This document shows, piece by piece, positions 53,877 through 63,864 of a DNA stretch of 64,000 bases. The notes under the pieces were generated by a model, which saw nothing but the letters and a program-made list of their open reading frames with translations, did no database searches and was not told where the DNA came from. The translations under genes were made by a program, and so were the position numbers. Origin of the DNA: Vibrio cortegadensis (GTDB taxonomy: Bacteria; Pseudomonadota; Gammaproteobacteria; Enterobacterales; Vibrionaceae); assembly GCF_024347395.1 (NCBI RefSeq), contig NZ_AP025472.1, positions 868,001-932,000 of the forward strand, in the 5' to 3' direction. Position 1 is the first letter of the stretch, and each line of letters opens with the position of its first letter.

Positions 53877-53905
53877 AAAAAAATGCCCCGCCAAATTGGT
53901 GGGGC
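53877..53905 (-). terminator. Terminator of dctB-dctD (minus strand)
   Basis: On the minus strand, GCCCCACC/GGCGGGGC pairs (one G-T) around a 5-base loop and is followed by a T7 run; 218 bases after the dctD stop. Confidence 0.8.
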
Positions 53906-54122
53906 TAAGAGTATCTAGGACAGTAGGAATAAAGCACTAATAAGGACAATATTCGGGGGGTGTCTTCGCGGGGTTATTGCAGTCAAAATACTATTTAAGG
54001 CAGTGGATAAATAACGTGTAAGACTCAAAAGTAATAACCGATTTCGCTTTGATGAGTTAATACTAGCGGGAGAAAGATGAATATAATGTGAAAATAATAT
54101 TCATCTTTATGTTTATAGAAAA

Positions 54123-55466
54123 TTAGTCATTCTTATAGCGATCTTTATCCAAATTGTAGCGCTGCATTTTGTCATATAAGGTTTTGCGAGCAAGATTAAG
54201 CCGTGACATCGTATCTTTAATACTGCCTCCACACTCAATCAGAGCTTGTTCTATGGCTGATTTTTCAAACTCTGATACTTGGTCAATCAGACTCTGTTGC
54301 GCGAGTGAGGAGCAGGATTGTTCTCCAAGTTGAGCGAGTTTTCCAAGCAGTACGAAACGCTCGGCGGCATTACGTAATTCTCTCACATTCCCCGGCCAGT
54401 CATGGCTAAGCAGTGCTTGGAGATCGGATTGAGGTAGTGCGGTCGCTGTCTTTCCATATCGGGAAGCTGCGACCAACAAAAAGTGGTGAAAAAGTGCCGG
54501 GATATCCTCTTTTCTCTGTCTTAAAGGGGGCAAGTCTAGGGTGACGACATTGAGTCGATAATAGAGATCTTGCCGAAATGAACCTTCAGCCGACGCTTGT
54601 TTTAAATCGACTTTAGTCGCGGCAACCACTCTGATATCTAACGGGACAAGATTGTTTGAACCTACACGCTCAATGACCCTCTCTTGCAGTACTCGAAGTA
54701 GTTTAATTTGAGCTTGCATTGGCATGGATTCAATTTCATCAAGGAAGAGCGTTCCACCTTGTGCATATTCAAATTTTCCTATTCGCTTACTATCTGCACC
54801 TGTAAAAGCGCCTTTTTCATGACCATAAAGTTCGCTCTCTATTAGGTTTTCCGGTACTGCCCCGCAGTTAACCGCCACGAAATTTTGCTCCCTTCGGCTG
54901 CTCTGTTCATGCAGCGAACGCGCGATTAGTTCTTTGCCCGTTCCTGTTTCACCGAATAACAGAATATCGGCACTGGTATCAGCAATGTGGGTGATGGTAT
55001 CGCGCAAAACTTGAATGCTCTCAGTGTTACCTATGATACGTGGGCCTAGCGCCTGACTGGCTTTCAAGGTTCGCTTGAGCTGTTGGTTTTCTATGGTGAG
55101 TTGGCGTTTTTCAATCGCACGTTTTACCGTATCAATTAAATGTTCAGGTGCGAATGGTTTTTCAATGAAGTCGTAAGCGCCATCATGCATCGCTTGAACA
55201 GCCATTGAAATGTCACCATGGCCTGTGATCAAAATAACGGGTAGCTCTGGATCTTTGTATTTGATCGAGTTGAGCAAGTCTTGCCCTGAAATCCCAGGAA
55301 GACAAATATCCGTTACAACCACATGAGGGAGGCCATCTTTATCAGCTGCAAGCAGTGCCTCTTCCGCATCAGGGAAAAATCGCGCTTCGATATCTGCAAG
55401 TTCAAAACTTTGCTCAATGGCGTGTCTTAAATCGGATTCATCGTCTATAAAAAATACGTGACACAT
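54123..55466 (-). CDS. dctD: C4-dicarboxylate response regulator DctD (sigma-54 activator)
   Basis: A 447-aa NtrC-type activator. Receiver domain with phospho-acceptor Asp53 (VVTDICLPG); AAA+ domain (about residues 145-380) with Walker A GETGTGKEL, the sigma-54-contacting GAFTGAD loop and Walker B GGTLFLDEIE; and a Fis-type HTH at the end (CGGSIKDTMSRLNLARKTLYDKMQRY). On phosphorylation by DctB it should activate the sigma-54 promoter before dctP. It starts 10 bases after dctB. Confidence 0.95.
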   Translation of the reverse strand: MCHVFFIDDESDLRHAIEQSFELADIEARFFPDAEEALLAADKDGLPHVVVTDICLPGISGQDLLNSIKYKDPELPVILITGHGDISMAVQAMHDGAYDFIEKPFAPEHLIDTVKRAIEKRQLTIENQQLKRTLKASQALGPRIIGNTESIQVLRDTITHIADTSADILLFGETGTGKELIARSLHEQSSRREQNFVAVNCGAVPENLIESELYGHEKGAFTGADSKRIGKFEYAQGGTLFLDEIESMPMQAQIKLLRVLQERVIERVGSNNLVPLDIRVVAATKVDLKQASAEGSFRQDLYYRLNVVTLDLPPLRQRKEDIPALFHHFLLVAASRYGKTATALPQSDLQALLSHDWPGNVRELRNAAERFVLLGKLAQLGEQSCSSLAQQSLIDQVSEFEKSAIEQALIECGGSIKDTMSRLNLARKTLYDKMQRYNLDKDRYKND

Positions 55467-55476
55467 ATTTCTTCCT

Positions 55477-57279
55477 TTAATTATTATTTTTGAGTTGGGA
55501 AGGGGAGGTGTTCAGTAATTGAACTGTAAATCGGGCACCACCCAGCGGTGATCGACTGACAAATAAATTACCATTCATACTTTGCATAATCTGTTGGGAG
55601 ATAGACAAACCTAGACCTAAACCATTTTTCTTCGTGGTGTAGAAAGGTTCAAATAAGTTGTTCATTTTATCGCTATCAATGCCGGAACCATTATCCTCGA
55701 TGTGAATATTGATATGCTCATCAGAGGATTCAATCGATAGTGACAGCTGTTTGGGTTCAATGTTGTCTAAAGCTTGAATACCATTCGTCAGCAGATTAAT
55801 AAGCACCTGTTCTAACTGGATTGGATTGATGACGACAGATTCATCTCGTTCTAATAGCTGGCAATCAAAATTGACTCGGCTTGATTTCAGTTGTGGTTTG
55901 AGCAGCTCTTTGGCGGAGAGTATTACCGGGTTAAGTTGAACATCGATCAATTCGTTGGCTGAACTTCGTCTCGCAAATGACTTGAGCTGCTGACTTATTT
56001 TCGCCATTCGCTCTGTTAGTGATGAAATACGAGTAAGGTTTTCAATGGTTTTATCTGGTTTATCTTTCATTAAAAACAGTTTGCCGTTTTCCGCGTAGCT
56101 ACGAATGGCCGCAAGGGGGTTGTTCAGTTCATGGCTGATACTTGCAGACATTTGTCCCAGAACCGCGAGTTTCGCTGCTTGAACCAGTTCGTCTTGAGTC
56201 TGTATTAAGGCTTCTTCCGTTTTCGCTCGTCGGTGAATTTCAGCATGCAGTTCAGCGGTTCTCTCCATGACTTGAAATTCGAGCTTTTGGTTCGCCTCAA
56301 TATGCACTTGATCAATTTGACGCTGCCTCTGTTGGCGGTGGGCGCTCAATTGATAAATCAGAAAAAACACGGCGAAGATCAAAGTCAATATAGAGACAAA
56401 ACCCAAGGTATCCCAAAGCACTAAAACTTTTGGAGACATGACGCGAATCGTAAGGTGCTCACCGGGCAGTGAACGAGATGAAGTAATAAAGTCTCCCTGA
56501 AATCCAACTTGATGGGGTTGGGTTAGCTCGGTAGAAGTAAGATAAAGATCGCCAGAAAAATTCAAACTGGAGATATTGGTATCCAAATATTGTCGGGACG
56601 CTAGAATCTCGTTCTTTTTGGCGTCAGCCAGAGGCGATAAACTGTGAAATAGCCAATCTGGATTGCTCGACATGAAGATCACGTGATTTTTATCACTGGC
56701 GACAAAATAGTTTTGTTTACTTTTCCAGTTATCTTCAATGGCGGACAGATCCATTTTTACCACCACAACCCCTATAATTTCGGCCGCATAAGTAACAGGG
56801 TAAGAGTAATAGTAACCACGTAAACCAGATGTTGAACCGAGTGCGAAATATTGACTTTCTGAGCCGACAATTGCTTGCTTGAAATAAGGGCGAAAAGCGA
56901 AATTTCGTCCGACAAATGAGCGCTCTTTATCCCAATTACTGGCAGAAATCGTGGTGCCATATTGATCAATGAGGTAAGTATCAGATGCCAGAATGACATC
57001 ATTCACATGTTCTAAATATCGGTTGGTTAACTCAATTTGAGCGCTGTTTTGGGGCTGAATAAGCGCATCAACGAGCTCCTGATCCTGAGAGAGTAATTCA
57101 GGAATATGGGCGTATTTATCCAGTTTACTGGTGATATGACTGGCAAAGCGATCGAGCTGCGCTTGGTGTTCTAATACCAACAGATTGTAGCTGTGTTTCC
57201 ATACCCATTGGCCGCCTAATAGAGCACAAAATAGATAAAGTAAGACAAAAATCAGCGAGATACGTTTGAGTTTGGACAT
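55477..57279 (-). CDS. dctB: C4-dicarboxylate sensor kinase DctB
   Basis: A 600-aa membrane sensor kinase. It has an N-terminal helix (about residues 7-25), a periplasmic double-PAS (dCACHE-like) sensor of ~260 residues (including GRNFAFRPYFKQAI and GLRGYYYSYPV), a second helix (about 288-308), a coiled linker, the H-box LGQMSASISHELNNPLAAIRSY and a HATPase domain (N box LLTNGIQALDN, DNGSGID, GLGLGLSI). ATG at 57279 has GGAG 6 bases upstream and is preferred to 57291. Operon dctB-dctD faces dctPQM tail to tail. Confidence 0.94.
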   Translation of the reverse strand: MSKLKRISLIFVLLYLFCALLGGQWVWKHSYNLLVLEHQAQLDRFASHITSKLDKYAHIPELLSQDQELVDALIQPQNSAQIELTNRYLEHVNDVILASDTYLIDQYGTTISASNWDKERSFVGRNFAFRPYFKQAIVGSESQYFALGSTSGLRGYYYSYPVTYAAEIIGVVVVKMDLSAIEDNWKSKQNYFVASDKNHVIFMSSNPDWLFHSLSPLADAKKNEILASRQYLDTNISSLNFSGDLYLTSTELTQPHQVGFQGDFITSSRSLPGEHLTIRVMSPKVLVLWDTLGFVSILTLIFAVFFLIYQLSAHRQQRQRQIDQVHIEANQKLEFQVMERTAELHAEIHRRAKTEEALIQTQDELVQAAKLAVLGQMSASISHELNNPLAAIRSYAENGKLFLMKDKPDKTIENLTRISSLTERMAKISQQLKSFARRSSANELIDVQLNPVILSAKELLKPQLKSSRVNFDCQLLERDESVVINPIQLEQVLINLLTNGIQALDNIEPKQLSLSIESSDEHINIHIEDNGSGIDSDKMNNLFEPFYTTKKNGLGLGLSISQQIMQSMNGNLFVSRSPLGGARFTVQLLNTSPSQLKNNN

Positions 57280-57806
57280 CCTTTTCTCCATGTACAGCTC
57301 CTATAAATAGGGTACGGCTTTGAATGTCTCGGTGGCGAAAAAATTATCAACTATGTGCTGCAAAACAAGAGCAAGATCTCTTTTTGAGCTTTTTAATAAA
57401 AAAAGCCCTTCATTCCCTTGAAAAAGTCGCTATTGTCCCCATTTCTGATGTGTCTAATGATAAGTTGATGCTTTTTTTATCACTTAGCATGAGAATTTAG
57501 GACATTAAGCACCATGCATAGGTGAACGACTCGACAGGTCTGATTCAGATCGCTAGAATGTCGCGTCTAAATTTCTGTCCTGAGGCTAATAGGAGATACC
57601 TTTTATCACTCATTTTTGAGTTGAATAAAGATATCGCTGATTAGTCCGATATTTAACCTTGGTTTCACCCGTTAGGTATCGATGCTCAATTTTAAATTAG
57701 GTGTTCGGATAGAGCACTACACAAACATGATGCTAACAACGAAAGGCAACTGCCTCAGTTACGGCTCATACGCTCAGATTACTGAGCCAGTTTTGAGGTT
57801 TATATA
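57280..57806. other. Divergent region between dctB and tig
   Basis: About 527 bases with no gene. A GCTTTTT/AAAAAGC inverted pair lies at 57388-57406 and GGCTCA/TGAGCC at 57763-57788, the latter forming a possible 5' leader hairpin just before the tig start. No strong promoter motif could be assigned. Confidence 0.45.
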
Positions 57807-59105
57807 ATGCAAGTTACTGTTGAAAAACTAGAAGGCCTAGAGCGCCGTCTTAACATTACTGTTCCAGCTGCTAACATCGAAGATGCAGTAACAGCTGAAC
57901 TACGCAACATCGCGAAAAACCGTCGTTTCGATGGTTTCCGTAAAGGCAAAGTGCCAATGAAGATGGTTGCTAAGATGTACGGCAAAGCTGTTCGTCAAGA
58001 CAAAATGGGCGAAGTAATGCAACGTCACTTCATCGAAGCGATCGTTAAAGAGAAAATCAATCCAGCTGGCGCACCAACATTCGCACCAGTAGAGACTGAA
58101 GAAGGCAAAGACATCGTTTTCAACGCAACTTTCGAAGTTTACCCAGAAATCGAACTTGCTGGTCTTGCTAACATCACTGTTGAAAAACCAGCAGTAGAAG
58201 TTAAAGAAGAAGACGTTGCTGAGATGATCGAAACTCTACGTAAGCAACAAGCAACTTGGGCTGAAGTAGAAGAAGCTGCAACAGAGAACTCTCGCGCAAC
58301 TATCGATTTCGTTGGTTCTATCGACGGTGAAGAGTTTGAAGGCGGCAAAGCTGAAAACTTCCCTCTAGAGATGGGTGCTGGCCGAATGATTCCTGGTTTT
58401 GAAGATGGCATCGCTGGTAAGAAAGCAGGTGACGAATTCGAAATCGAAGTAAACTTCCCAGAAGATTACCACGCTGAGAACCTAAAAGGTAAAGCAGCTA
58501 AGTTCGCTATCAAACTAAACAAAGTTGAAGCGCGTGAACTTCCAGAGCTAAACGATGAATTCGTTTCTAAATTTGGCGCAGCTGAAGGCATCGACGGTCT
58601 TAAAGCTGAAGTTCGTAAGAACATGGAACGTGAGCTTAAGCAAGCTGTTAAAAACCGCATCAAAGAGCAAGCGCTTGACGGTCTAGTTAAAGAGAACGAC
58701 ATTGACGTTCCTTCTGCTCTAATCGATCAAGAAATCGGTACTCTACGTGAGCAAGCTGCACAACGTTTCGGTGGTAACCCTGAAGCTGCTGCACAACTTC
58801 CACGTGAGCTATTCGAAGAGCAAGCTAAACGTCGCGTAGTTGTTGGTCTTCTTCTTGGTGAAGTAATCAAGTCTGAAGAGCTAAAAGCTGACGACGAGAA
58901 AGTGAAAGCACTTATCGAAGAGATGGCGACAGCATACGAAGATCCAACAGAAGTTATCGCTTACTACGAGCAAAACGAGCAAATGATGCAAAACATGCGC
59001 AACGTAGCTCTAGAAGAGCAAGCGATTGACGCGATCATTGCTAAAGCTCAAGTTTCTGATAAAGAAGTTAGCTTCAACGAGCTAATGAATCAGCAACCAG
59101 CTTAA
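57807..59105 (+). CDS. tig: Trigger factor
   Basis: A 432-aa ribosome-bound chaperone. The N-terminal ribosome-binding domain includes the GFRKGKVPMKMV loop (about residues 44-55; E. coli GFRKGKVP), followed by an FKBP-type prolyl isomerase domain (about 150-245, TIDFVGSIDGEEFEGGKAENF and MIPGFEDGIAG) and the helical C-terminal chaperone arms. Exactly the E. coli length. Codon use is strongly biased, as expected for an abundant protein. First gene of tig-clpP-clpX-lon. Confidence 0.98.
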   Translation: MQVTVEKLEGLERRLNITVPAANIEDAVTAELRNIAKNRRFDGFRKGKVPMKMVAKMYGKAVRQDKMGEVMQRHFIEAIVKEKINPAGAPTFAPVETEEGKDIVFNATFEVYPEIELAGLANITVEKPAVEVKEEDVAEMIETLRKQQATWAEVEEAATENSRATIDFVGSIDGEEFEGGKAENFPLEMGAGRMIPGFEDGIAGKKAGDEFEIEVNFPEDYHAENLKGKAAKFAIKLNKVEARELPELNDEFVSKFGAAEGIDGLKAEVRKNMERELKQAVKNRIKEQALDGLVKENDIDVPSALIDQEIGTLREQAAQRFGGNPEAAAQLPRELFEEQAKRRVVVGLLLGEVIKSEELKADDEKVKALIEEMATAYEDPTEVIAYYEQNEQMMQNMRNVALEEQAIDAIIAKAQVSDKEVSFNELMNQQPA

Positions 59106-59156
59106 TAAGCAATATATTTCGTAGATGGTTGACTTAACGTAAACTATTCTGCTAAC

Positions 59157-59196
59157 AATGGTCCGTGTGATTATATCATCCGGGCCATTTATTTTA
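59157..59196 (+). terminator. Hairpin between tig and clpP
   Basis: AATGGTCCG/CGGGCCATT stem with a T-rich tail (TTATTTTA). Possibly a partial terminator or processing site, allowing separate levels of tig and clpP. Confidence 0.5.
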
Positions 59197-59209
59197 GGGA
59201 CATAAGAAT

Positions 59210-59836
59210 ATGAGCTACCAAGAAAACAATGCAATGTCGCCGATCATGAACGCACTCGTACCTATGGTGGTTGAACAGACTTCCCGTGGTGAGCGTTCTT
59301 ACGATATTTATTCTCGTCTATTAAAAGAACGAGTAATTTTCTTAACAGGTCAAGTGGAAGACCACATGGCAAACCTTGTCGTGGCTCAACTGCTTTTCTT
59401 AGAATCTGAAAATCCAGATAAAGATATTTTCCTATACATCAACTCTCCAGGTGGCAGCGTTACTGCGGGTATGTCTATTTATGACACTATGCAGTTTATT
59501 AAGCCAAATGTGAGCACAGTATGTATGGGCCAAGCTTGTTCAATGGGTGCTTTCCTGTTGGCTGGTGGTGCGCCGGGTAAACGTTATGTATTACCTAACT
59601 CTCGCGTAATGATTCACCAACCACTAGGCGGCTTCCAAGGCCAAGCTTCAGATATCCAAATTCATGCTCAAGAGATCCTTACTATTAAGCAAAAGCTAAA
59701 TAATTTATTAGCTGAGCATACGGGTCAACCATTAGAAGTGGTAGAGCGTGATACCGATCGTGACAATTTCATGGCTGCAGATCAGGCAGTAGAATACGGT
59801 TTGGTGGATGCAGTTCTTAATCATCGTGGTGAATAG
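59210..59836 (+). CDS. clpP: ATP-dependent Clp protease proteolytic subunit
   Basis: A 208-aa serine peptidase forming the tetradecameric chamber used by ClpX and ClpA. Catalytic Ser111 (GQACSMGAFLL), His in VMIHQPLGG (about residue 136) and Asp in ERDTDRDNFM (about residue 185). A short propeptide precedes the mature N-terminus near LVPMVVEQTSRGERSYD. E. coli ClpP is 207 aa. clpX begins 83 bases later. Confidence 0.98.
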   Translation: MSYQENNAMSPIMNALVPMVVEQTSRGERSYDIYSRLLKERVIFLTGQVEDHMANLVVAQLLFLESENPDKDIFLYINSPGGSVTAGMSIYDTMQFIKPNVSTVCMGQACSMGAFLLAGGAPGKRYVLPNSRVMIHQPLGGFQGQASDIQIHAQEILTIKQKLNNLLAEHTGQPLEVVERDTDRDNFMAADQAVEYGLVDAVLNHRGE

Positions 59837-59919
59837 TTACCAAGGGTAATTGTTTAACGCAAATTGATTAAAATTGATATACACTCAAAGCATAAGAGTA
59901 AAGGCTAAGAGGTTAGCGA

Positions 59920-61200
59920 ATGACAGACAAAAGCAAAGAGAGTGGAAGCGGTAAATTGCTTTACTGCTCTTTCTGTGGCAAAAGCCAGCACGAAGTTCGC
60001 AAGCTAATCGCCGGTCCTTCAGTTTACATTTGTGACGAATGTGTCGATCTATGTAACGACATTATTCGTGAAGAAATCAAGGATGTTTTGCCTAAGAAAG
60101 AATCTGAGGCACTTCCTACGCCACGTGATATTCGTGAGCACCTTGATGACTATGTAATTGGCCAAGATTACGCGAAAAAAGTGCTAGCTGTTGCGGTATA
60201 TAACCACTACAAGCGTTTACGTAATGGTGATACAACGAGTGAAGGTGTTGAGCTAGGTAAGAGTAATATCTTGCTTATCGGTCCTACTGGTAGTGGTAAA
60301 ACATTGCTAGCAGAAACACTAGCTCGTTTTTTAGACGTACCATTTACAATGGCAGATGCAACTACATTAACCGAAGCTGGTTATGTAGGTGAAGATGTAG
60401 AAAACATCATTCAGAAACTGCTACAAAAATGTGACTACGACGTGGCAAAAGCTGAGCGTGGTATCGTCTACATCGATGAAATCGACAAGATTTCACGTAA
60501 AGCTGAAAACCCATCAATTACACGTGATGTATCTGGTGAAGGTGTGCAGCAAGCGCTATTGAAACTGGTTGAAGGTACAATTGCTTCTGTTCCGCCACAA
60601 GGTGGTCGTAAGCACCCGCAACAAGAGTTTCTACAAGTAGATACATCTAAAATCTTATTTATCTGTGGCGGTGCATTCTCCGGCTTAGATAAAGTGATTG
60701 AGCAACGTGTAGAAAAAGGTTCAAGTATTGGTTTCGGAGCAGAAGTTCGCTCTAAAGACGAAACGAAGACGGTTGGCGAGCTATTTAGCCAAGTTGAACC
60801 TGAAGACCTAGTGAAATATGGATTGATTCCAGAGTTCATTGGTCGTCTTCCTGTTACCACAACGCTAACTGAGTTGGATGAAGAAGCACTGATTCAAATT
60901 CTTTGTGAACCAAAAAATGCGCTAACTAAGCAGTATGCTGCATTATTTGAAATCGAAGAGACCGAATTAGAGTTCCGTGAAGATGCCCTACGTGCTATTG
61001 CTAAGAAAGCGATGGAGCGTAAAACAGGTGCTCGTGGACTTCGTTCTATTCTAGAAGGTGTATTGCTAGATACTATGTACGAGCTTCCGTCTTCAACAGA
61101 TGTAAGCAAAGTAGTGATTGATGAATCTGTAATTAAAGGTGAATCTGATCCTTTATTAATTTATAGCAATTCAGACAATCAAGCCGCTGGCGCAGAGTAA
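59920..61200 (+). CDS. clpX: ATP-dependent Clp protease ATPase subunit ClpX
   Basis: A 426-aa unfoldase. The N-terminal zinc-binding domain has four Cys (CSFCGKSQ...YICDECVDLC, about residues 16-43). AAA+ domain: Walker A GPTGSGKTLLA, the pore loop GYVGEDVENI, Walker B IVYIDEIDK, and the ClpP-docking loop SIGFGAEV. The C-terminal domain includes RKTGARGLRSILE with sensor 2 Arg. E. coli ClpX is 424 aa. Confidence 0.98.
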   Translation: MTDKSKESGSGKLLYCSFCGKSQHEVRKLIAGPSVYICDECVDLCNDIIREEIKDVLPKKESEALPTPRDIREHLDDYVIGQDYAKKVLAVAVYNHYKRLRNGDTTSEGVELGKSNILLIGPTGSGKTLLAETLARFLDVPFTMADATTLTEAGYVGEDVENIIQKLLQKCDYDVAKAERGIVYIDEIDKISRKAENPSITRDVSGEGVQQALLKLVEGTIASVPPQGGRKHPQQEFLQVDTSKILFICGGAFSGLDKVIEQRVEKGSSIGFGAEVRSKDETKTVGELFSQVEPEDLVKYGLIPEFIGRLPVTTTLTELDEEALIQILCEPKNALTKQYAALFEIEETELEFREDALRAIAKKAMERKTGARGLRSILEGVLLDTMYELPSSTDVSKVVIDESVIKGESDPLLIYSNSDNQAAGAE

Positions 61201-61218
61201 GCGATAAGCAAATATACG

Positions 61219-61248
61219 AAGGAGGTAAGCAATTACCTCCTTTTTTTT
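61219..61248 (+). terminator. Terminator after clpX
   Basis: GGAGGTAA/TTACCTCC with a 4-base loop and a T8 run, 20 bases after the clpX stop. It separates clpPX from lon. Confidence 0.92.
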
Positions 61249-61255
61249 ATTCTTT

Positions 61256-61284
61256 CATTGAATCCAACCAATTAGCCCCCATAT
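61256..61284 (+). promoter_or_regulatory. Sigma-32-like heat-shock promoter of lon
   Basis: A -35-like CATTGAA (consensus CTTGAAA) and CCCCATAT with 14 bases between, right after the clpX terminator and 35 bases before lon. lon is a heat-shock gene in E. coli. Confidence 0.7.
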
Positions 61285-61318
61285 ACTGCTCATAAGACTA
61301 AGCGGAAGAGAGAAAAAT

Positions 61319-63670
61319 ATGAACTTGGAACGTTCCGAGCGTATCGAGATCCCCGTACTACCTCTACGTGATGTAGTGGTTTACCCTCATATGGTTATTC
61401 CATTGTTTGTTGGCCGTCAAAAATCAATTAGCTGTCTTGAATCAGCAATGGACGCAAACAAGCAAGTATTACTTGTCGCTCAAAAAGAAGCCGACACCGA
61501 TGAACCTGCCATTGATGATCTATTCACTGTTGGTACGGTCGCGACCATTCTACAGCTCTTAAAATTACCAGACGGTACCGTTAAAGTACTTGTCGAAGGG
61601 CAACAGCGCGCGAAAATTCATCAGTTTAAAGAAAATGACTTCTTCTTGGCGGATGCTGAGTATCTAACGACGACTGAACTTGATGATAAAGAGCAAGAAG
61701 TGATTGTTCGCAGTGCGATTAATCAGTTCGAAGGCTTTATTAAGCTGAATAAGAAAATACCACCAGAAGTACTGACTTCCCTTAACGGTATTGATGAAGC
61801 AGCGCGTTTAGCTGACACCATTGCTGCACATATGCCTCTTAAGTTAGTGGATAAGCAGCATGTATTAGAGATTCAAGATGTGACAGAGCGTCTTGAATTC
61901 TTAATGGGACAAATGGAATCGGAAATTGACCTGCTACAGGTTGAGAAGCGTATTCGTGGTCGTGTTAAGAAGCAGATGGAAAAATCACAGCGCGAGTATT
62001 ATCTGAATGAGCAAATGAAAGCGATTCAGAAAGAGCTTGGCGAAACGGAAGATGGCGTTGACGAATTCGAAGTTTTAAAGCAGAAAATCGAAGAGTCTAA
62101 AATGCCACAAGAAGCGCGTGATAAGACCGAACAAGAGCTTCAAAAACTGAAAATGATGTCGCCAATGTCTGCTGAAGCCACCGTTGTGCGTAGCTACATT
62201 GATTGGATGATTGGTGTTCCTTGGACGAAGCGTTCAAAAGTTAAGAAGAATCTTGCGAAAGCCGAAGAAATTCTTAATGAAGACCATTTCGGTTTAGATC
62301 GAGTGAAAGAACGAATCCTTGAGTATTTGGCGGTTCAAAACCGAATCAACAAGCTTAAAGGCCCAATTCTGTGCTTGGTTGGTCCTCCTGGTGTAGGTAA
62401 AACGTCATTAGGTCGCTCAATTGCTTCTGCAACAGGACGTAAGTACACACGTATGGCACTGGGTGGCGTTCGTGATGAAGCTGAAATCCGTGGCCACCGC
62501 CGTACTTATATTGGTTCAATGCCGGGTAAGTTAATCCAGAAAATGTCGAAAGTTGGCGTGAAAAACCCACTATTCCTTCTGGATGAGATCGATAAGATGT
62601 CTTCTGATATGCGTGGAGACCCGTCATCTGCACTTTTAGAGGTGTTAGATCCTGAGCAAAACAATGCTTTCAACGATCATTACCTAGAAGTCGATTACGA
62701 TCTGTCTGATGTCATGTTTGTTGCAACATCGAACTCAATGAATATTCCAGGCCCTCTTCTGGACCGTATGGAAGTGATTCGTCTTTCGGGCTATACCGAA
62801 GATGAGAAGCTAAACATTGCGAAGCGACATCTTGTTGAGAAGCAAGTTGAACGTAATGGTTTGAAACCTAAAGAGATCACGATCGAAGACTCTGCCATTA
62901 TCGGCATAATCCGTTACTACACACGTGAAGCCGGTGTACGTAGCCTTGAGCGTGAAATTTCCAAGATTTGCCGTAAAGCAGTGAAGAACATTCTTCTAGA
63001 TAAAGACCTGAAGAGTGTGACTGTCTCTATGGATAACTTGAAAGAGTATCTTGGTGTACAACGTTGTGATTTCGGTAAAGCTGATGACCGTAACCGTGTC
63101 GGCCAAGTCACAGGTCTTGCGTGGACGGAAGTTGGCGGTGATCTATTAACGATTGAAACAGAATCAATGGTTGGTAAAGGCAAACTGACTCAAACGGGTT
63201 CTCTTGGCGATGTGATGCAAGAGTCAATTCAAGCGGCAATGACAGTGGTACGCGCACGAGCAGAGAAGCTTGGGATCAATACCGACTTCTACGAGAAGCG
63301 TGACATCCACGTTCACGTTCCTGAAGGTGCAACACCGAAAGATGGCCCAAGTGCTGGTACCGCAATGTGTACAGCGCTTGTGTCTAGCTTAACGGGTAAC
63401 CCCGTGAAAGCAGAAGTCGCAATGACCGGTGAAATTACGCTTCGTGGTGAAGTGCTTCCTATCGGTGGACTGAAAGAGAAGTTACTTGCTGCGCACCGTG
63501 GTGGTATTAAAACGGTCCTTATCCCGAAAGATAATGAGCGTGATTTGGAAGAGATTCCAGACAATGTTATTGCTGATTTAAAAGTCATTCCAGTGCAATG
63601 GATTGATGAAGTGCTTAAAGTGGCATTAGAGCGAGACCCTACTGGTGTTGAGTTTGCTGCTGAAAAATAG
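61319..63670 (+). CDS. lon: ATP-dependent protease Lon
   Basis: A 783-aa homo-hexameric AAA+ protease that degrades misfolded and regulatory proteins. LON N-terminal domain (VLPLRDVVVYPHMVIPLFVG, about residues 13-32), coiled region, Walker A GPPGVGKTSLGRS (about residues 355-367), Walker B PLFLLDEIDKM, and a C-terminal Ser-Lys protease domain with Ser678 in KDGPSAG and its Lys ~43 residues later (PIGGLKEKLLAAHRGG). E. coli Lon is 784 aa. It is transcribed from its own promoter. Confidence 0.98.
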   Translation: MNLERSERIEIPVLPLRDVVVYPHMVIPLFVGRQKSISCLESAMDANKQVLLVAQKEADTDEPAIDDLFTVGTVATILQLLKLPDGTVKVLVEGQQRAKIHQFKENDFFLADAEYLTTTELDDKEQEVIVRSAINQFEGFIKLNKKIPPEVLTSLNGIDEAARLADTIAAHMPLKLVDKQHVLEIQDVTERLEFLMGQMESEIDLLQVEKRIRGRVKKQMEKSQREYYLNEQMKAIQKELGETEDGVDEFEVLKQKIEESKMPQEARDKTEQELQKLKMMSPMSAEATVVRSYIDWMIGVPWTKRSKVKKNLAKAEEILNEDHFGLDRVKERILEYLAVQNRINKLKGPILCLVGPPGVGKTSLGRSIASATGRKYTRMALGGVRDEAEIRGHRRTYIGSMPGKLIQKMSKVGVKNPLFLLDEIDKMSSDMRGDPSSALLEVLDPEQNNAFNDHYLEVDYDLSDVMFVATSNSMNIPGPLLDRMEVIRLSGYTEDEKLNIAKRHLVEKQVERNGLKPKEITIEDSAIIGIIRYYTREAGVRSLEREISKICRKAVKNILLDKDLKSVTVSMDNLKEYLGVQRCDFGKADDRNRVGQVTGLAWTEVGGDLLTIETESMVGKGKLTQTGSLGDVMQESIQAAMTVVRARAEKLGINTDFYEKRDIHVHVPEGATPKDGPSAGTAMCTALVSSLTGNPVKAEVAMTGEITLRGEVLPIGGLKEKLLAAHRGGIKTVLIPKDNERDLEEIPDNVIADLKVIPVQWIDEVLKVALERDPTGVEFAAEK

Positions 63671-63699
63671 TGATGTACAGCATAAATAAGTAAAAGATT

Positions 63700-63738
63700 A
63701 CGCTGATAAGTTCAAAAAAACTTGTCAGCGTTTTTTTT
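63700..63738 (+). terminator. Terminator after lon
   Basis: Stem ACGCTGATAAGTT/(A)ACTTGTCAGCG with an A-rich loop and a T8 run, 29 bases after the lon stop. Confidence 0.9.
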
Positions 63739-63864
63739 GGACGCTAAGTTAATCCACTAAAGCGTGCAGCCCAGTTACAGTAAGGCTTTAGGCTAAATTT
63801 AAATCTAAAACGGAACGAAGCCACCTTAAAAAAATAATCATAGGTGACACAAAGGGGAATCACA